Of a stretch of 49,859 nt of DNA, positions 33,394 to 41,579 are shown piece by piece. The notes beneath the pieces are model-generated. The model was given only the letters and a program-made list of their open reading frames with translations. It did not search any database and was not told where the DNA came from. The translations under genes were made by a program, and so were the position numbers. Source of the DNA: Streptomyces diastatochromogenes (lineage in GTDB: Bacteria > Actinomycetota > Actinomycetes > Streptomycetales > Streptomycetaceae); NCBI GenBank assembly GCA_026913215.1, contig JAPTYK010000006.1, forward strand, positions 1 to 49,859, in the 5' to 3' direction. How positions within the stretch are numbered: position 1 is the stretch's first letter; every line of letters begins with the position of its first letter.

Positions 33394-33744
33394 GGGCGTG
33401 CTCCTGGTCGTGCTCGTCGAGGACGGCGGCGGCGTGCTCCTGTCGGGCGTAGCCGCGGGCGTCGGTGTCCCATCGGGCGTCGGCGGCGGCACGGGGCCGC
33501 GGCCGGTGCCGTGGGCCCGGTCGTGCTCCAGCAGGCGGCGGGCGGTGTCCTCGGCGTCCTGCTCGGTGGTCACCGTGTCCTCGGCCTCGGCGAGGGCGGA
33601 CACAGCCCGGTCCGCGAGGGCGGCGCGGTGCACCAGGTACGTGCGCTCGCGCTGCCGGTCACCGGGGCGGACGGTCAGCTCGTCGCTCAGGCGCTGGACC
33701 GCGGCCGTCGCGCGCAGCAGGGCGAGGGGGTCGGTGGTGCTCAT
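33386..33744 (-). CDS. small helical protein (frameshifted)
   Basis: ATG at 33744 preceded by GAGAGGA. The first ~85 residues are helical and charged (LSDELTVRPGDRQRERTYLVHRA onward). A one-base loss near 33483 must be repaired to read the natural end DARWDTDARGYARQEHAAAV...HARG at 33386. Unrepaired, the frame becomes Pro/Ser/Thr-rich and fuses into the next gene. No family recognised. Confidence 0.6.
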
Positions 33745-33769
33745 CAGGTCCTCTCGGAAAGGGAGTGGC

Positions 33770-33806
33770 CGGCGGCCGGAGCCAGCTCGAATGGCTCCGG
33801 CCGCCG
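33770..33806. terminator. 15-bp stem hairpin with conserved loop
   Basis: CGGCGGCCGGAGCCA, loop GCTCGAA, TGGCTCCGGCCGCCG. The apical GCCAGCTCGAATGGC is identical to that of the terminator at 44221-44253. It lies between the gene ending at 33825 and the one starting at 33744. Confidence 0.8.
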
Positions 33807-33824
33807 TGGTGGTCGGGATCGGGG

Positions 33825-35027
33825 TCACGCCAGCTCGGGGTCGTCGGCCTGGCCGTCGGCCTTCTTGCTGAGCTTGTGCACGGCCTGCCGTGACACGCGG
33901 GCCCGTCCGGCGATGTCGGAGTCGCCGTACCCCCACGAGATCGCCCGGGTGACCAGCTGGCGGCGCTCGGCGAGGTACTTCTCCAGCCGGGCGCACTCGG
34001 CACCGACCACGGCGAGGCGGTCCCAGTCCTGCTCGCGCAGCCGGGCGCGGTGGTTGTAGGCGGCGTCCTTGGTGCCGAAGAGGCGCACGCCCTGCTGCTG
34101 CGCGGCGCGCAGTTCCTCGTCCCTGATCCAGCGGTCCAGTTCCGCGTCGGTGGTCTCGGAGGTGATGCTGCTGGCGTCCAGTCGGCGCTGCTCGGCGTCC
34201 CAGTCGCCGAAGTCGCGCGCCGGCCGGGGGTCGCCCTGCAGCAGCACGGTCCGGTACCAGGACCGCACGCCCAGCACCTGCAGGTACTTGCCCGCGCTGC
34301 CGTCGCGGTACGGGGTGCCGAAGACGTCCTTGACCTCCGGGTACCAGTGCTCGTTCGAGCCGATGAACCGGGTCTGGTACTCGCACTCCTCGGCCAGCTT
34401 GTCGAGGGACAGCCCGAGCAGCTCGGGCCGGTAGACCTGGGGGAACTGCTCGACGATGCGGGCGAAGTCGACCAGGTCGGCGTCGACCTCGGACCGGGCG
34501 GCTTCGCGGTGGCGGGAGGTCAGGCGGCACAGCTGGCGGCCGGCGCGGGCGGAGGCGGCCGACCAGTCCAGCTCGCCCCCGGCCTCGAAGAACCCGTCCA
34601 GCAGCTCCTGCGCGTACGGCGCGATCAGCTCCAGCAGCGCGTTGGCGTCCTCGACGTCCAGGTACGGGTGACCGGTGAAGCCTGAGTCCACGTGCCAGCT
34701 GAGCAGGTCCGGGACGGGCTGGAACCACATGTGCGGCCCCGACCCGGGCAGGTAGGGCGTGCCCGGGTGCCAGCGGTTCCAGGTCTCCTTGGGGACGTCG
34801 TTGACCGCCTTCCAGCGCGGGTTCCACGGCTCCCGGTGCTCGGTGCTCTCGTGGAAGCTCAGCTCGCCGGTGCGGGTGTTGAGCAGGACGTTCTGGTAGC
34901 CGCCGGGCGCGTGGGCCCCGGCAACGGGTTCCGACGGGATGACGCTCTGTACGGGCGTGATGGTGACGCGGGGCGCCTGGTAGGTCGCCGCCTTCACCTG
35001 CGGCACGGGCACGGTCTGGTCGCTCAT
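33825..35027 (-). CDS. hypothetical protein with C-terminal HTH
   Basis: 400 residues, ATG at 35027 with GAGGAGA upstream. N-terminal ~110 residues are beta-rich (GYQNVLLNTRTGELSFHEST, GPHMWFQPVP). The middle is helical with many Trp/Tyr. Residues ~355-395 contain GYGDSDIAGRARVSRQAVHKL, a helix-turn-helix resembling those of small regulators. Two GTYAACMGGTTGAC-type sites at 35057-35100 and a copy of the AGGGCTTGTTATC core lie in its upstream region, suggesting tight control, perhaps by itself. Confidence 0.7.
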   Translation of the reverse strand: MSDQTVPVPQVKAATYQAPRVTITPVQSVIPSEPVAGAHAPGGYQNVLLNTRTGELSFHESTEHREPWNPRWKAVNDVPKETWNRWHPGTPYLPGSGPHMWFQPVPDLLSWHVDSGFTGHPYLDVEDANALLELIAPYAQELLDGFFEAGGELDWSAASARAGRQLCRLTSRHREAARSEVDADLVDFARIVEQFPQVYRPELLGLSLDKLAEECEYQTRFIGSNEHWYPEVKDVFGTPYRDGSAGKYLQVLGVRSWYRTVLLQGDPRPARDFGDWDAEQRRLDASSITSETTDAELDRWIRDEELRAAQQQGVRLFGTKDAAYNHRARLREQDWDRLAVVGAECARLEKYLAERRQLVTRAISWGYGDSDIAGRARVSRQAVHKLSKKADGQADDPELA

Positions 35028-35056
35028 CCGGTTCTCCTCGCTGAGTGCGTTCTGAC

Positions 35057-35100
35057 GTAAACAGGTTGACGATGTCTCAGGGGAACGTCAACCGGTTGAC
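35057..35100. promoter_or_regulatory. pair of operator-like sites
   Basis: GTCAACCGGTTGAC (35087-35100) is a perfect 14-bp palindrome. GTAAACAGGTTGAC (35057-35070) matches it at 12 of 14 positions, exactly 30 bp away (three helical turns). They precede the start codon at 35027 by 30-73 bp. Confidence 0.7.
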
Positions 35101-35128
35101 AGAGATTGGCCGGAAGGTGACCGGGTGC

Positions 35129-35141
35129 GATAACAAGCCCT
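35129..35141 (-). repeat. reverse-strand copy of the AGGGCTTGTTATC core
   Basis: GATAACAAGCCCT on the plus strand is the complement of the core found at 119-131 and (12 bases) 27131-27142, located about 100 bp upstream of the leftward gene starting at 35027. Confidence 0.5.
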
Positions 35142-35190
35142 GCGGTGGGCTCATCGGACGATCGGGAAGGGCGGAGCGGCTGCGCCGGGG

Positions 35191-35204
35191 CACGGCCTGC
35201 CGTG
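35191..35204. repeat. 14-bp inverted repeat CACGGCCTGCCGTG
   Basis: Exact copies at 31777-31790, 33879-33892 (inside the HTH-coding part of the neighbouring gene) and here, just after the rep stop codon. Arms CACGG/CCGTG with spacer CCTG. Confidence 0.55.
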
Positions 35205-35207
35205 ACG

Positions 35208-37382
35208 TCAGGCGGTGGCGATGCGGCGCTCGATGCGGGCCTTGGCGGCGGCGTGGTCACCTCGGCCGTCGGCGGTGCGCGGGTAGCGGCGGCGGGGCTG
35301 GCGGGCCAGCGTGGTGAGGACCAGGGCGGCCTGCTCGGGGTGCGTCTGGACGCCGGTGCGGATGCCGGCCTTGGGGGCGTGCATCCACTCCTCCTCCTGG
35401 CGCCACCACCGGTACAGCTCGATCTCGACGGCGTACCGGCGTGCACGGCTAGCCGTGACGCCGAAGCAGCCCAGGGCCTTCGCCGCGGCGACCAGGGCGC
35501 CGGGCCGTGCGCGGTAGTACGGGGTGCTGGAGCGCTCGGCGGCGAGGGCCTGGCGGGTGGCGTGCTGGTCGGCTCCACGACGGCGGAGAACGGCTCCTGT
35601 GGCCGTGTGGCAGCGCTCTCCGGGCACGGCCTGGCAGGTGGGGCACTCGTGGTGGACGGTCATCACCGCGCGCGTGGCCACCAGCAGGTTCTGCATCCTC
35701 CCCAGGTGCTTGGCGACGGTGCGGGCGCTGTATCCGGTGCCCTCGACCAGCTCGGCGAGGCTCAGGGCGCGGTCGGCGTTCAGGATGAGCTGCTGGTAGA
35801 CGCGCCCGGCGTGGTGGCCCAGCCCGCCGGCGTGGTGCGCGGTGGCGCGGCCGTAGGAGAAGAGGTCGGCCTGACCTGCGGCAAGGCGCTTCTCCAGGCG
35901 GGAGAGCAGGGTGGGCCGGTCTACCCCCTTGGGGGGCAGGTTCCTTTGTGTCCCACCCCGTGCAACGAGGGAGAAAGCAGGGTGCGAAGCGGTGACGGGG
36001 AGCAGCTCGTAGGTGTTCGCGGGGCCGTCGTCCTCGGCTCGGGCCAGCCAGCCGTCAGGGGTCAGGCGATTCGCGAACGCCCGGCTCATGGTCGAGCGGC
36101 CGTAACCGGCGGCGAGGCCGGCCCGTCGGGCGTCCAGGCTCAGCACGGTGCTGCCGGACTGCAGGGCGAGCAGACAGAACACGTCCAGCGCGGCGCGGTC
36201 GGCGGGCCCCGACGCGCCCGTCCAGCGCTCCGGGCAGGCGTCAGCGGCCTGCTGCAGCTGCTCGACCAGGGCGACGACGTCGGCGAGGTTCTCGGTCCAC
36301 TCCAGCGCCTCCTGCGGCATCGGGAGCTTGGCCGCGTACGCCACGCACCGCTCCCACTGGCGCTCGAACTTCTCCTGCGCCTCGGCCGGGTTGAGCATGA
36401 CGCGCAGCGGGCCCACGCCGGGCGCGGTGCACAGGTGCAGCAGCCCGCCCTCGCGGTACTGGCGGTCCTCCAGCAGACGCTCGACCATCGGCTGCGACCA
36501 GCGGCGCAGGGCCAGCCTGGTGAGCACGGAGGCGCACACCTCGCTGACACGGTCGGCGGGCGGGCGGCGGGTCAGCAGCGCCATCGTCTCGCGGTCGAGG
36601 AGGGTCTTCGGGGTGCCGGCCAGTCGGGGGCCGTCGTCGTCGATGATCTCGCCGAAGGTGTCCCGGCCGACCAGCTTGGGGCGGACGTCCACGGCGGCCG
36701 GGACGGCGTCGATGATGAGCAGCAGCCGCAGGAAGGCGTCCGACGGGTTGCCACAGGTGGCCGGGGTGAGCAGTTCGGCGGCCCGGCGGGGGCTGGACGG
36801 GCTCAGCAGCTCGCTGCGCCCCCCGTTGCGGTGCGGGGCACCGATCGGGCGGACCGCGCCCGTGCGGGACTTGAGCAGGCCGAAGTCGAGCGTGGGCAGG
36901 CGCTTCGCGGCGGCCACGGCGATGGCCTCGACCACCTGGGCGTCCAGCAGCGTCTCGGCGGCCACCCATACGTGTCGTCCGCCGGCGGACCCGGAGGCGG
37001 CGACCACGTAGGTCAGCCCGGCCTCCTCCAGCCAGCGGATCAGAGTTGCGAGGTCGGGGCCGACGTCGCCACGCTTGGTGTCGAGGTCGAAGCAGATCCA
37101 GCGGAACGCGCGGAAGAAGCTCGACAGGTAGACGGCGTACGGCCCGCGAGGGGCGCCGCGAAGGGTGTGCATGGAGCGTTCGACGTACTTGTGCTGCCAC
37201 TGCCCCGAAGAGTTCTTGGTGTCGACGCGCACCGAAAGCCGCGGGGACAGCCGCAGGAACAGCTCCTGCAGGTCCGCGCGCGCGGCCCGGGGGGCGGGGA
37301 TCTCACCGGTATGAGGGTTGTGAATCGGGGCAGATGACGGGCTGTGCACGCCCGGTTCCCGGGACACTCCGGGGGCGGGCAT
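35208..37382 (-). CDS. replication protein with archaeo-eukaryotic-type primase domain
   Basis: 724 residues, ATG at 37382. Residues ~60-190 carry the three signatures of an AEP primase/polymerase fold: FDLDTK (~95), SGSAGGRHVW (~126-135) and TGAVRPIGAPH (~171-181). Residues ~200-400 are helical. Residues ~415-470 and ~555-610 look like winged-helix segments (GYGRSTMSRAFANRL; GYSARTVAKHLGRM). After that comes CPTCQAVPGERCHTATG, an actinobacterial zinc motif, and a basic C-terminus. It most likely initiates or primes plasmid replication. A divergent RNA with its own terminator begins on the other side of its promoter. Confidence 0.8.
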   Translation of the reverse strand: MPAPGVSREPGVHSPSSAPIHNPHTGEIPAPRAARADLQELFLRLSPRLSVRVDTKNSSGQWQHKYVERSMHTLRGAPRGPYAVYLSSFFRAFRWICFDLDTKRGDVGPDLATLIRWLEEAGLTYVVAASGSAGGRHVWVAAETLLDAQVVEAIAVAAAKRLPTLDFGLLKSRTGAVRPIGAPHRNGGRSELLSPSSPRRAAELLTPATCGNPSDAFLRLLLIIDAVPAAVDVRPKLVGRDTFGEIIDDDGPRLAGTPKTLLDRETMALLTRRPPADRVSEVCASVLTRLALRRWSQPMVERLLEDRQYREGGLLHLCTAPGVGPLRVMLNPAEAQEKFERQWERCVAYAAKLPMPQEALEWTENLADVVALVEQLQQAADACPERWTGASGPADRAALDVFCLLALQSGSTVLSLDARRAGLAAGYGRSTMSRAFANRLTPDGWLARAEDDGPANTYELLPVTASHPAFSLVARGGTQRNLPPKGVDRPTLLSRLEKRLAAGQADLFSYGRATAHHAGGLGHHAGRVYQQLILNADRALSLAELVEGTGYSARTVAKHLGRMQNLLVATRAVMTVHHECPTCQAVPGERCHTATGAVLRRRGADQHATRQALAAERSSTPYYRARPGALVAAAKALGCFGVTASRARRYAVEIELYRWWRQEEEWMHAPKAGIRTGVQTHPEQAALVLTTLARQPRRRYPRTADGRGDHAAAKARIERRIATA

Positions 37383-37415
37383 GAGCTGTCCGGCACCGTA
37401 GCTGTCCGCTACGAT

Positions 37416-37803
37416 GGGAGGGCTCCTAACTCCATATGAACGCCGAAGCCCCCCTCTCGCCGAGACGGCGGAGGGCTCCGAACGCGGCCAACCAGGTCGC
37501 TCAAGGGGGCGCTTCTAACTCCTGTGTGGTTAGGGGACAACCCGCCCGACAGTCGCCGTGGAAAGCGTCTGTGGGGCTTGACTCACCTCCTCCGGTGCGG
37601 TGCGAGGGACTCGGTTGGAAGCCGGGTCGCTCTGGGCCGTGGCGCTGGATGGGCGCCCTTGCGGGTGCTGGTCGGCTGGGAGGCCGACCGTGAATGCGTT
37701 TGCAGTGCAGGTAAAACCGGGATTCAGTTCGCTGGGGAGTGATGCTGAGTCCCGTTCGTACGTCGGATGGGCGCCGCCCCGGTTGGATTGGCCGGGGCTT
37801 TTT
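37416..37803 (+). ncRNA. candidate structured noncoding RNA divergent from rep
   Basis: No protein-like frame exists here, but the plus strand ends in a textbook intrinsic terminator (37776-37803). Upstream stems are also visible: CGCC-GAGA-CGGCG near 37457-37469 nested in a CCCTC/GAGGG stem, GGTCGGC...GCCGACC (37670-37689), and CGGGATTCAG...CTGAGTCCCG (37718-37754, one G-U pair). A possible -10 is TACGAT (37410-37415); no good -35 is seen. No known RNA family recognised. Location between rep and a small RHH gene suggests replication or copy-number control. Confidence 0.5.
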
Positions 37804-37810
37804 GGCGCCC
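37769..37810 (+). terminator. intrinsic terminator with U-run
   Basis: GCCCCGG (37776-37782), loop TTGGATTGG, CCGGGGC (37792-37798) then TTTTT (37799-37803), enclosed by an outer GGGCGCC/GGCGCCC pair (37769-37775, 37804-37810). The T-run fixes plus-strand orientation. Confidence 0.85.
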
Positions 37811-37825
37811 TCCGCGTTTTTCCGA

Positions 37826-38101
37826 TCAGCCGGTCATGGGAAGTTCTCCCTGGCCTGGCTCACCGAAGACCTCGCTGGCCCACACGGGACGGCCGCTCTG
37901 GTCGAGCTGGTCGCGCCGGATGAGTTCGGCGATGTACTTGCCCATCGACACCCCCGCAGCCTTGGCGTTGGAGTACGCGGCTGCGTGAACGTCGGCCGGG
38001 ACCATTGGGGAGAGGCGCACGAGTCCGTGGCGCTTCTTGTCCTGCACAGGCGGGACGTACTCCCGCTCTTCTGCGTCTCGACTTCCGTAGGGCCTGGCCA
38101 T
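37826..38101 (-). CDS. ribbon-helix-helix-like protein upstream of rep
   Basis: 91 residues, ATG at 38101 with GGAAAG upstream. A basic, flexible N-terminus precedes LVRLSPMVPADVHAAAYSNAKAAGVSMGKYIAELIRRDQ, a beta-helix-helix pattern typical of RHH proteins such as CopG-type regulators. The last 25 residues are Pro/Gly-rich. Position upstream of rep in the same orientation, with a terminator-ended RNA in between, suits a copy-number or rep regulator. Confidence 0.75.
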   Translation of the reverse strand: MARPYGSRDAEEREYVPPVQDKKRHGLVRLSPMVPADVHAAAYSNAKAAGVSMGKYIAELIRRDQLDQSGRPVWASEVFGEPGQGELPMTG

Positions 38102-38593
38102 ACTGGTGATCTTTCCTCACCGACGTTCATGTACGCAACCTTGATGTCGGTGTGTCGCCGGATTTCCCGTGGGGCGGGCGTTTTCAGCTCCGGGCCGTCG
38201 GGCGGGAAGTGAGGGGGATTCAGGCGCAACGGGCCCATTGCAGCGTGAAGCACGCGAACAACGGGACCCGCTGGGCTGACCTTTGGCCACGCCGCGACTT
38301 CACCCGATCCGGTCATTCCACATCCTTTCTTCCGCTGGGCCGTGCCGTGCTCTCAAATCCGTAGACGTATCGGCCTGCGGAATCGTTACAGCTATGGGGA
38401 CACCAGTTTTCGCACGTCAGGTGGTGTCCCCCGGGGCGGGAAGGGGGCCGGGGTGTCTCCCGCTGAGGCTCCCGTCTCCCGGGAGACGGCTGTCCGGGCC
38501 GGCGGCCTGCCGGGCATGTCGGTGGTGTCGTCACAGTAAAGGGAACGTCGTCCGCCGGAATTTTGTGACACCTCTGCTCGCGGCCCGGCCCGG
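38102..38593. other. 490 bp without a gene
   Basis: No frame looks protein-like. Visible structures are an 18-bp perfect palindrome CCGTCTCCCGGGAGACGG (38472-38489), likely a terminator for the leftward GNAT gene, and an imperfect inverted repeat GGTGTCGTCACA...TGTGACACC at about 38522-38571. Confidence 0.5.
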
Positions 38594-39145
38594 TCAGCGC
38601 GGCGGGAGGTCGAGCAGCATGGCGTGGAACAGGGGCGCGTTGGGGATGCGGGGGCGCAGGTCTCCCAGGGTCTGCCAGCCCCACGACTCGTACAGGGCGT
38701 GGACCTTGGGGTGCTCCTGGTCGACCAGGAGCGTGGCGCGTTCCTCGGGCCGGTCGGCGAGCAGGGCGTCGTGCAGCTGGCGGGCGGTGCCGGTCTTGCG
38801 CCACGGGACGCGCACCATCAGCTCGCTGAGCGCGTAGGTGCGGGTGCCGGTCTCCTCGACGACGTCGGCCGGCACCTCGGTGAGCAGCCCGCCCCACCAC
38901 GGGGCGCCGGGCGGGAGCGGGGCTCCGTAGGCGTAGCCGACGGCCTGGTCCTGGTCGTAGCCGACCACGCAGGTCCAGCCGTCCCGGCGGCTCCAGCCGT
39001 CGAGGCCCTGGGCGAAGCGGTCGACGGTGGCGAACGGGTCGGTCTTCGCGGCCTCGGCGTACACCTCGGCGTAGACGTCGAGGAGCAGCGGTCGGATCTC
39101 GGCGGCCTGGTGGTGGTCGTAGTGCCGTATGTCGAGCGCGGTCAC
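38594..39145 (-). CDS. GNAT-family acetyltransferase
   Basis: 183 residues from the GTG at 39145 with AGGAG 7 bases upstream. Features of GNAT folds are seen: RPLLLDVYAEVY at the start, a strand VVGYDQDQAVGYAYG, YALSELMVRVPWRKTGTARQLHDALLA (acetyl-CoA pyrophosphate-binding loop, here RKTGTA), and HALYESWGWQTLG at the C-terminus. It acetylates a small molecule or protein; substrate unknown. It follows the NsdA-like regulator gene by 13 bp, so the two are probably co-transcribed. Confidence 0.85.
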   Translation of the reverse strand: MTALDIRHYDHHQAAEIRPLLLDVYAEVYAEAAKTDPFATVDRFAQGLDGWSRRDGWTCVVGYDQDQAVGYAYGAPLPPGAPWWGGLLTEVPADVVEETGTRTYALSELMVRVPWRKTGTARQLHDALLADRPEERATLLVDQEHPKVHALYESWGWQTLGDLRPRIPNAPLFHAMLLDLPPR

Positions 39146-39158
39146 GGGCGGGCTCCTC

Positions 39159-40388
39159 TTAGGCGGTGAGGGTGCGGTGGACGGTGGCCAGCCGGTCGGT
39201 GATGCGGCGGCTGTCGAGGGAGGACGCGTCGATGCCGGCGACGGTGGCCGCGGCCTGCTCGTGCTCGCCCTGGGCCAGCTGCAGTTCGGCCAGCTGCACG
39301 GAGTAGTACGTCCGGCTGCGGCGCATCGTGGGCGGGAGCAGGTCGAGGGCCTGGACGGTGGCGGCCTCGGCGTGGTCGTAGTGGCCCATCGCCTGGTGCG
39401 CGATGGCGGCGAGTCCGGACAGCTCGGCGGGGGTGAGGAACGCCAGCCACGTCGCGGCCGGCTGGCCCGGGTCGACGCGGTCGTACGCCTTCTCGGCTCC
39501 GAGCAGGGCGCGGGCGGCGGCGCTCCGGTCGCCGATGCGGGCCTGGCCGATGGCGAGGCGGGCGTGCAGCAGGGAGGCGATGCGGGGGTCGCTGCGGGCG
39601 CGGCGGTTGTCGAGGGCGGCCCGGGTGATCTGGACGGCCTCGCGGTGGCGTCCCTCCAGCCGGGCCTGCAGGGCGAGGTTGGACCACGCGCGGGCGGTGG
39701 CGGAGGGGTCGGCGGCGAGCATGGCGCTCTGCAGGGAGGCGGTGTGCAGCAGGGCGGCCTGGGTGGGGTCGCCGCTGTCGTGGTGGGCCCAGCCGGCGGA
39801 GGCGTACAGGCTGCTGATCGCGCTGTGCAGGGACTTCTCGACGCGGTCGCCGTAGGTGCATCCGTCGAGGGCGTCACGCAGCCGGGCGATGTAGGCGGTG
39901 GTGACGGAGGTCAGCGGGCCCCCGCCGATGGAGAAGAAGTGGGCGTCCATGCGGCCGATGCGCTCGTGGACGCGGTCGACGTCGCTCATGGACAGGCGCC
40001 CGCGGGTGGGGGTCTCGTCGATGCCCAGGGCGACGGCGACGGTGGTGGCGGCGGACGCGGTGATGAACCTGCGGCGTTGCACGACGGGTTCCTCCTCCTG
40101 CTGTGCCGGCCGGGGCGGGCGGGGAAGGTTGGCACTGGCCTTGCCGCGCGGCACGAACCCCAGCGCCTGCGCCGGACGATCGAAGATCCGTTCCAGTGGC
40201 AGAAGGTACTTGGTCCACGGCCACCGGACTTCGCCTGAGATCCACCGCCGGACATGCCGGTCGCTGCAGCCGCCGGGACGGCCGAAGATGTCCTTGGCCA
40301 CCTTGTTCACCTCGTCGGCGAGGCTCTCGTGGGTGAAGTCGTGCTCGTCGAGCAGCGCTTCGAGGATCGCGTTGCGCTGTCTGTCCAT
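39159..40388 (-). CDS. NsdA-like HTH/TPR regulator
   Basis: 409 residues, ATG at 40388. The N-terminal ~90 residues form an HTH-like domain (HVRRWISGEVRWPWTKYLLPLERIF). A twin-Arg-like RRRFITASAATTVAVALG stretch follows, then ~270 residues of TPR-type helical repeats. This layout is typical of Streptomyces NsdA/BldB-neighbour regulators that influence development and secondary metabolism, often paired with small partner genes. The divergent gene at 40511 may be such a partner. Confidence 0.75.
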   Translation of the reverse strand: MDRQRNAILEALLDEHDFTHESLADEVNKVAKDIFGRPGGCSDRHVRRWISGEVRWPWTKYLLPLERIFDRPAQALGFVPRGKASANLPRPPRPAQQEEEPVVQRRRFITASAATTVAVALGIDETPTRGRLSMSDVDRVHERIGRMDAHFFSIGGGPLTSVTTAYIARLRDALDGCTYGDRVEKSLHSAISSLYASAGWAHHDSGDPTQAALLHTASLQSAMLAADPSATARAWSNLALQARLEGRHREAVQITRAALDNRRARSDPRIASLLHARLAIGQARIGDRSAAARALLGAEKAYDRVDPGQPAATWLAFLTPAELSGLAAIAHQAMGHYDHAEAATVQALDLLPPTMRRSRTYYSVQLAELQLAQGEHEQAAATVAGIDASSLDSRRITDRLATVHRTLTA

Positions 40389-40510
40389 CGGAGCCCCCGG
40401 GGTGCTGTGCGTGCGCGAGACGGTAGTGCGGCGGCACCCCGCGCGTTGGCAAAACTGTCCGGTCTCTCGACGGGAAGTGCCCGGATTCCGGCCTGATCCC
40501 ACCCGGACGT

Positions 40511-41011
40511 GTGGCGGTTGTCTGGGAGTACCGACACGAACCGATCCGGGAGCCTCCCGTGCCGAACTCCGCCGACGGCCGACGCCGTGCCACCTGGACC
40601 TCGAACGCCGACGTGGACGACCTGCTGCGAGAACGGTGGCGCAGCACGGTCTGCCGTACGGGCTGGGCGCACTGCGGCCAGCAGTGGGACGCGGTCGTGG
40701 TCGAGCTGCAGCGGGGCCTGGAGGCGCTCGACGTGCTGGGCCTGGGACTGCAGCGGGGCTATCCGGTGCTGGCGGACTACCTGAGCCGTCGGCTGTACGT
40801 GATGGTCGCCCCGGGCACCGGGCACGTCTGCCGGGACGTCCCGGGCGTCCGCGTGCTGTCGGCGGGCTCGCTGGTCCTCGTCCCGTTCTCCGGTGCCGGC
40901 AACATCGCGGCGCACTGGGTGAGCCCTCCCCGGGCGGGGCGGCTCGTCGACTCCGGGAAGCTGGCGACCGCGCTGCTGCGCCTGGTCGACGTCGGAGCGG
41001 TCGCCTCGTGA
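40511..41011 (+). CDS. hypothetical protein divergent from the NsdA-like regulator
   Basis: 166 residues from the GTG at 40511; a second start at GTG 40559 (after GGGAG) gives 150 residues and is equally plausible. The pattern LQRGYPVLADYLSRRLYVMVAPGTG, then VPGVRVLSAGSLVLVPF, resembles small Streptomyces proteins related to the N-domain of bifunctional primase-polymerases, without their catalytic acids. Overlaps the next gene (GTGA). Function unknown. Confidence 0.65.
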   Translation: MAVVWEYRHEPIREPPVPNSADGRRRATWTSNADVDDLLRERWRSTVCRTGWAHCGQQWDAVVVELQRGLEALDVLGLGLQRGYPVLADYLSRRLYVMVAPGTGHVCRDVPGVRVLSAGSLVLVPFSGAGNIAAHWVSPPRAGRLVDSGKLATALLRLVDVGAVAS

Positions 41012-41394
41012 GAGGGCACCAGGTGCTGCACGATCCCGACGGCATCCTGGACGCGGAACTGCCCCTGGACCGGGGGCCGCACCAGCTCCTCGTGCGGGCC
41101 GTGCTCGCGGTGACCGACCCGGCCGGGCTCGCGCTGGCGGACTGCTCGCAGATCGCGCTGCAGCTGACCGGGCACGCCCGGCTTGTCGCGCGCGACGTCG
41201 AGCAGCTGGCCGGACAGCTTCCGGAGCACGACGGGCGGCGGCTGTTCGCGGAGGACGTCCTGCGGCAGGCGCGGGAGCGGCTGGCCGCTCCGCTGGAGCC
41301 GACCCTGCGCTGTGTGCAGGGCCGGGCCCGCATCGTGCGCGACCTCTACGCCCGGCTCGACCGGCTGAACACGCCCCGACCCGTCCCCGGCTGA
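41008..41394 (+). CDS. small helical protein
   Basis: 128 residues, GTG at 41008 overlapping the previous stop. Mostly helical, with HQLLVRAVLAVTDPAGLALADCSQIALQLTG and a C-terminal basic helix pair. It resembles Streptomyces conserved plasmid/regulatory proteins of about 120 residues, but I cannot name a family. It ends before a strong terminator at 41449-41498, completing a two-gene operon. Confidence 0.65.
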   Translation: MRGHQVLHDPDGILDAELPLDRGPHQLLVRAVLAVTDPAGLALADCSQIALQLTGHARLVARDVEQLAGQLPEHDGRRLFAEDVLRQARERLAAPLEPTLRCVQGRARIVRDLYARLDRLNTPRPVPG

Positions 41395-41448
41395 GCCGGT
41401 CCACGGCCTCGGCCCGTCGCTTCCCCCCGTGAGCGCGGGCCCTCCCCC

Positions 41449-41498
41449 GGGCCCCGGTGGTGCAGAAGAGCTAGGGCGGCTCTGCACCACCGGGGCCC
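41449..41498. terminator. 18-bp stem terminator
   Basis: GGGCCCCGGTGGTGCAGA pairs perfectly with TCTGCACCACCGGGGCCC around a 14-nt loop, after the rightward operon ending at 41394. Confidence 0.85.
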
Positions 41499-41579
41499 CT
41501 CTCGTCCGCCCGCGCGGGCGCGCGTGGACCTGCGCAAGTAGCGCAAGAACCCGGCGATACCCCGGATCGGAGCCGCCCG

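Noticed and set aside
37416..37803. tRNA, tmRNA, RNase P or riboswitch in the structured region next to rep
   Set aside because: No T-loop GTTCGAAT, CCA end or other known signature motifs; kept only as an unclassified RNA candidate.
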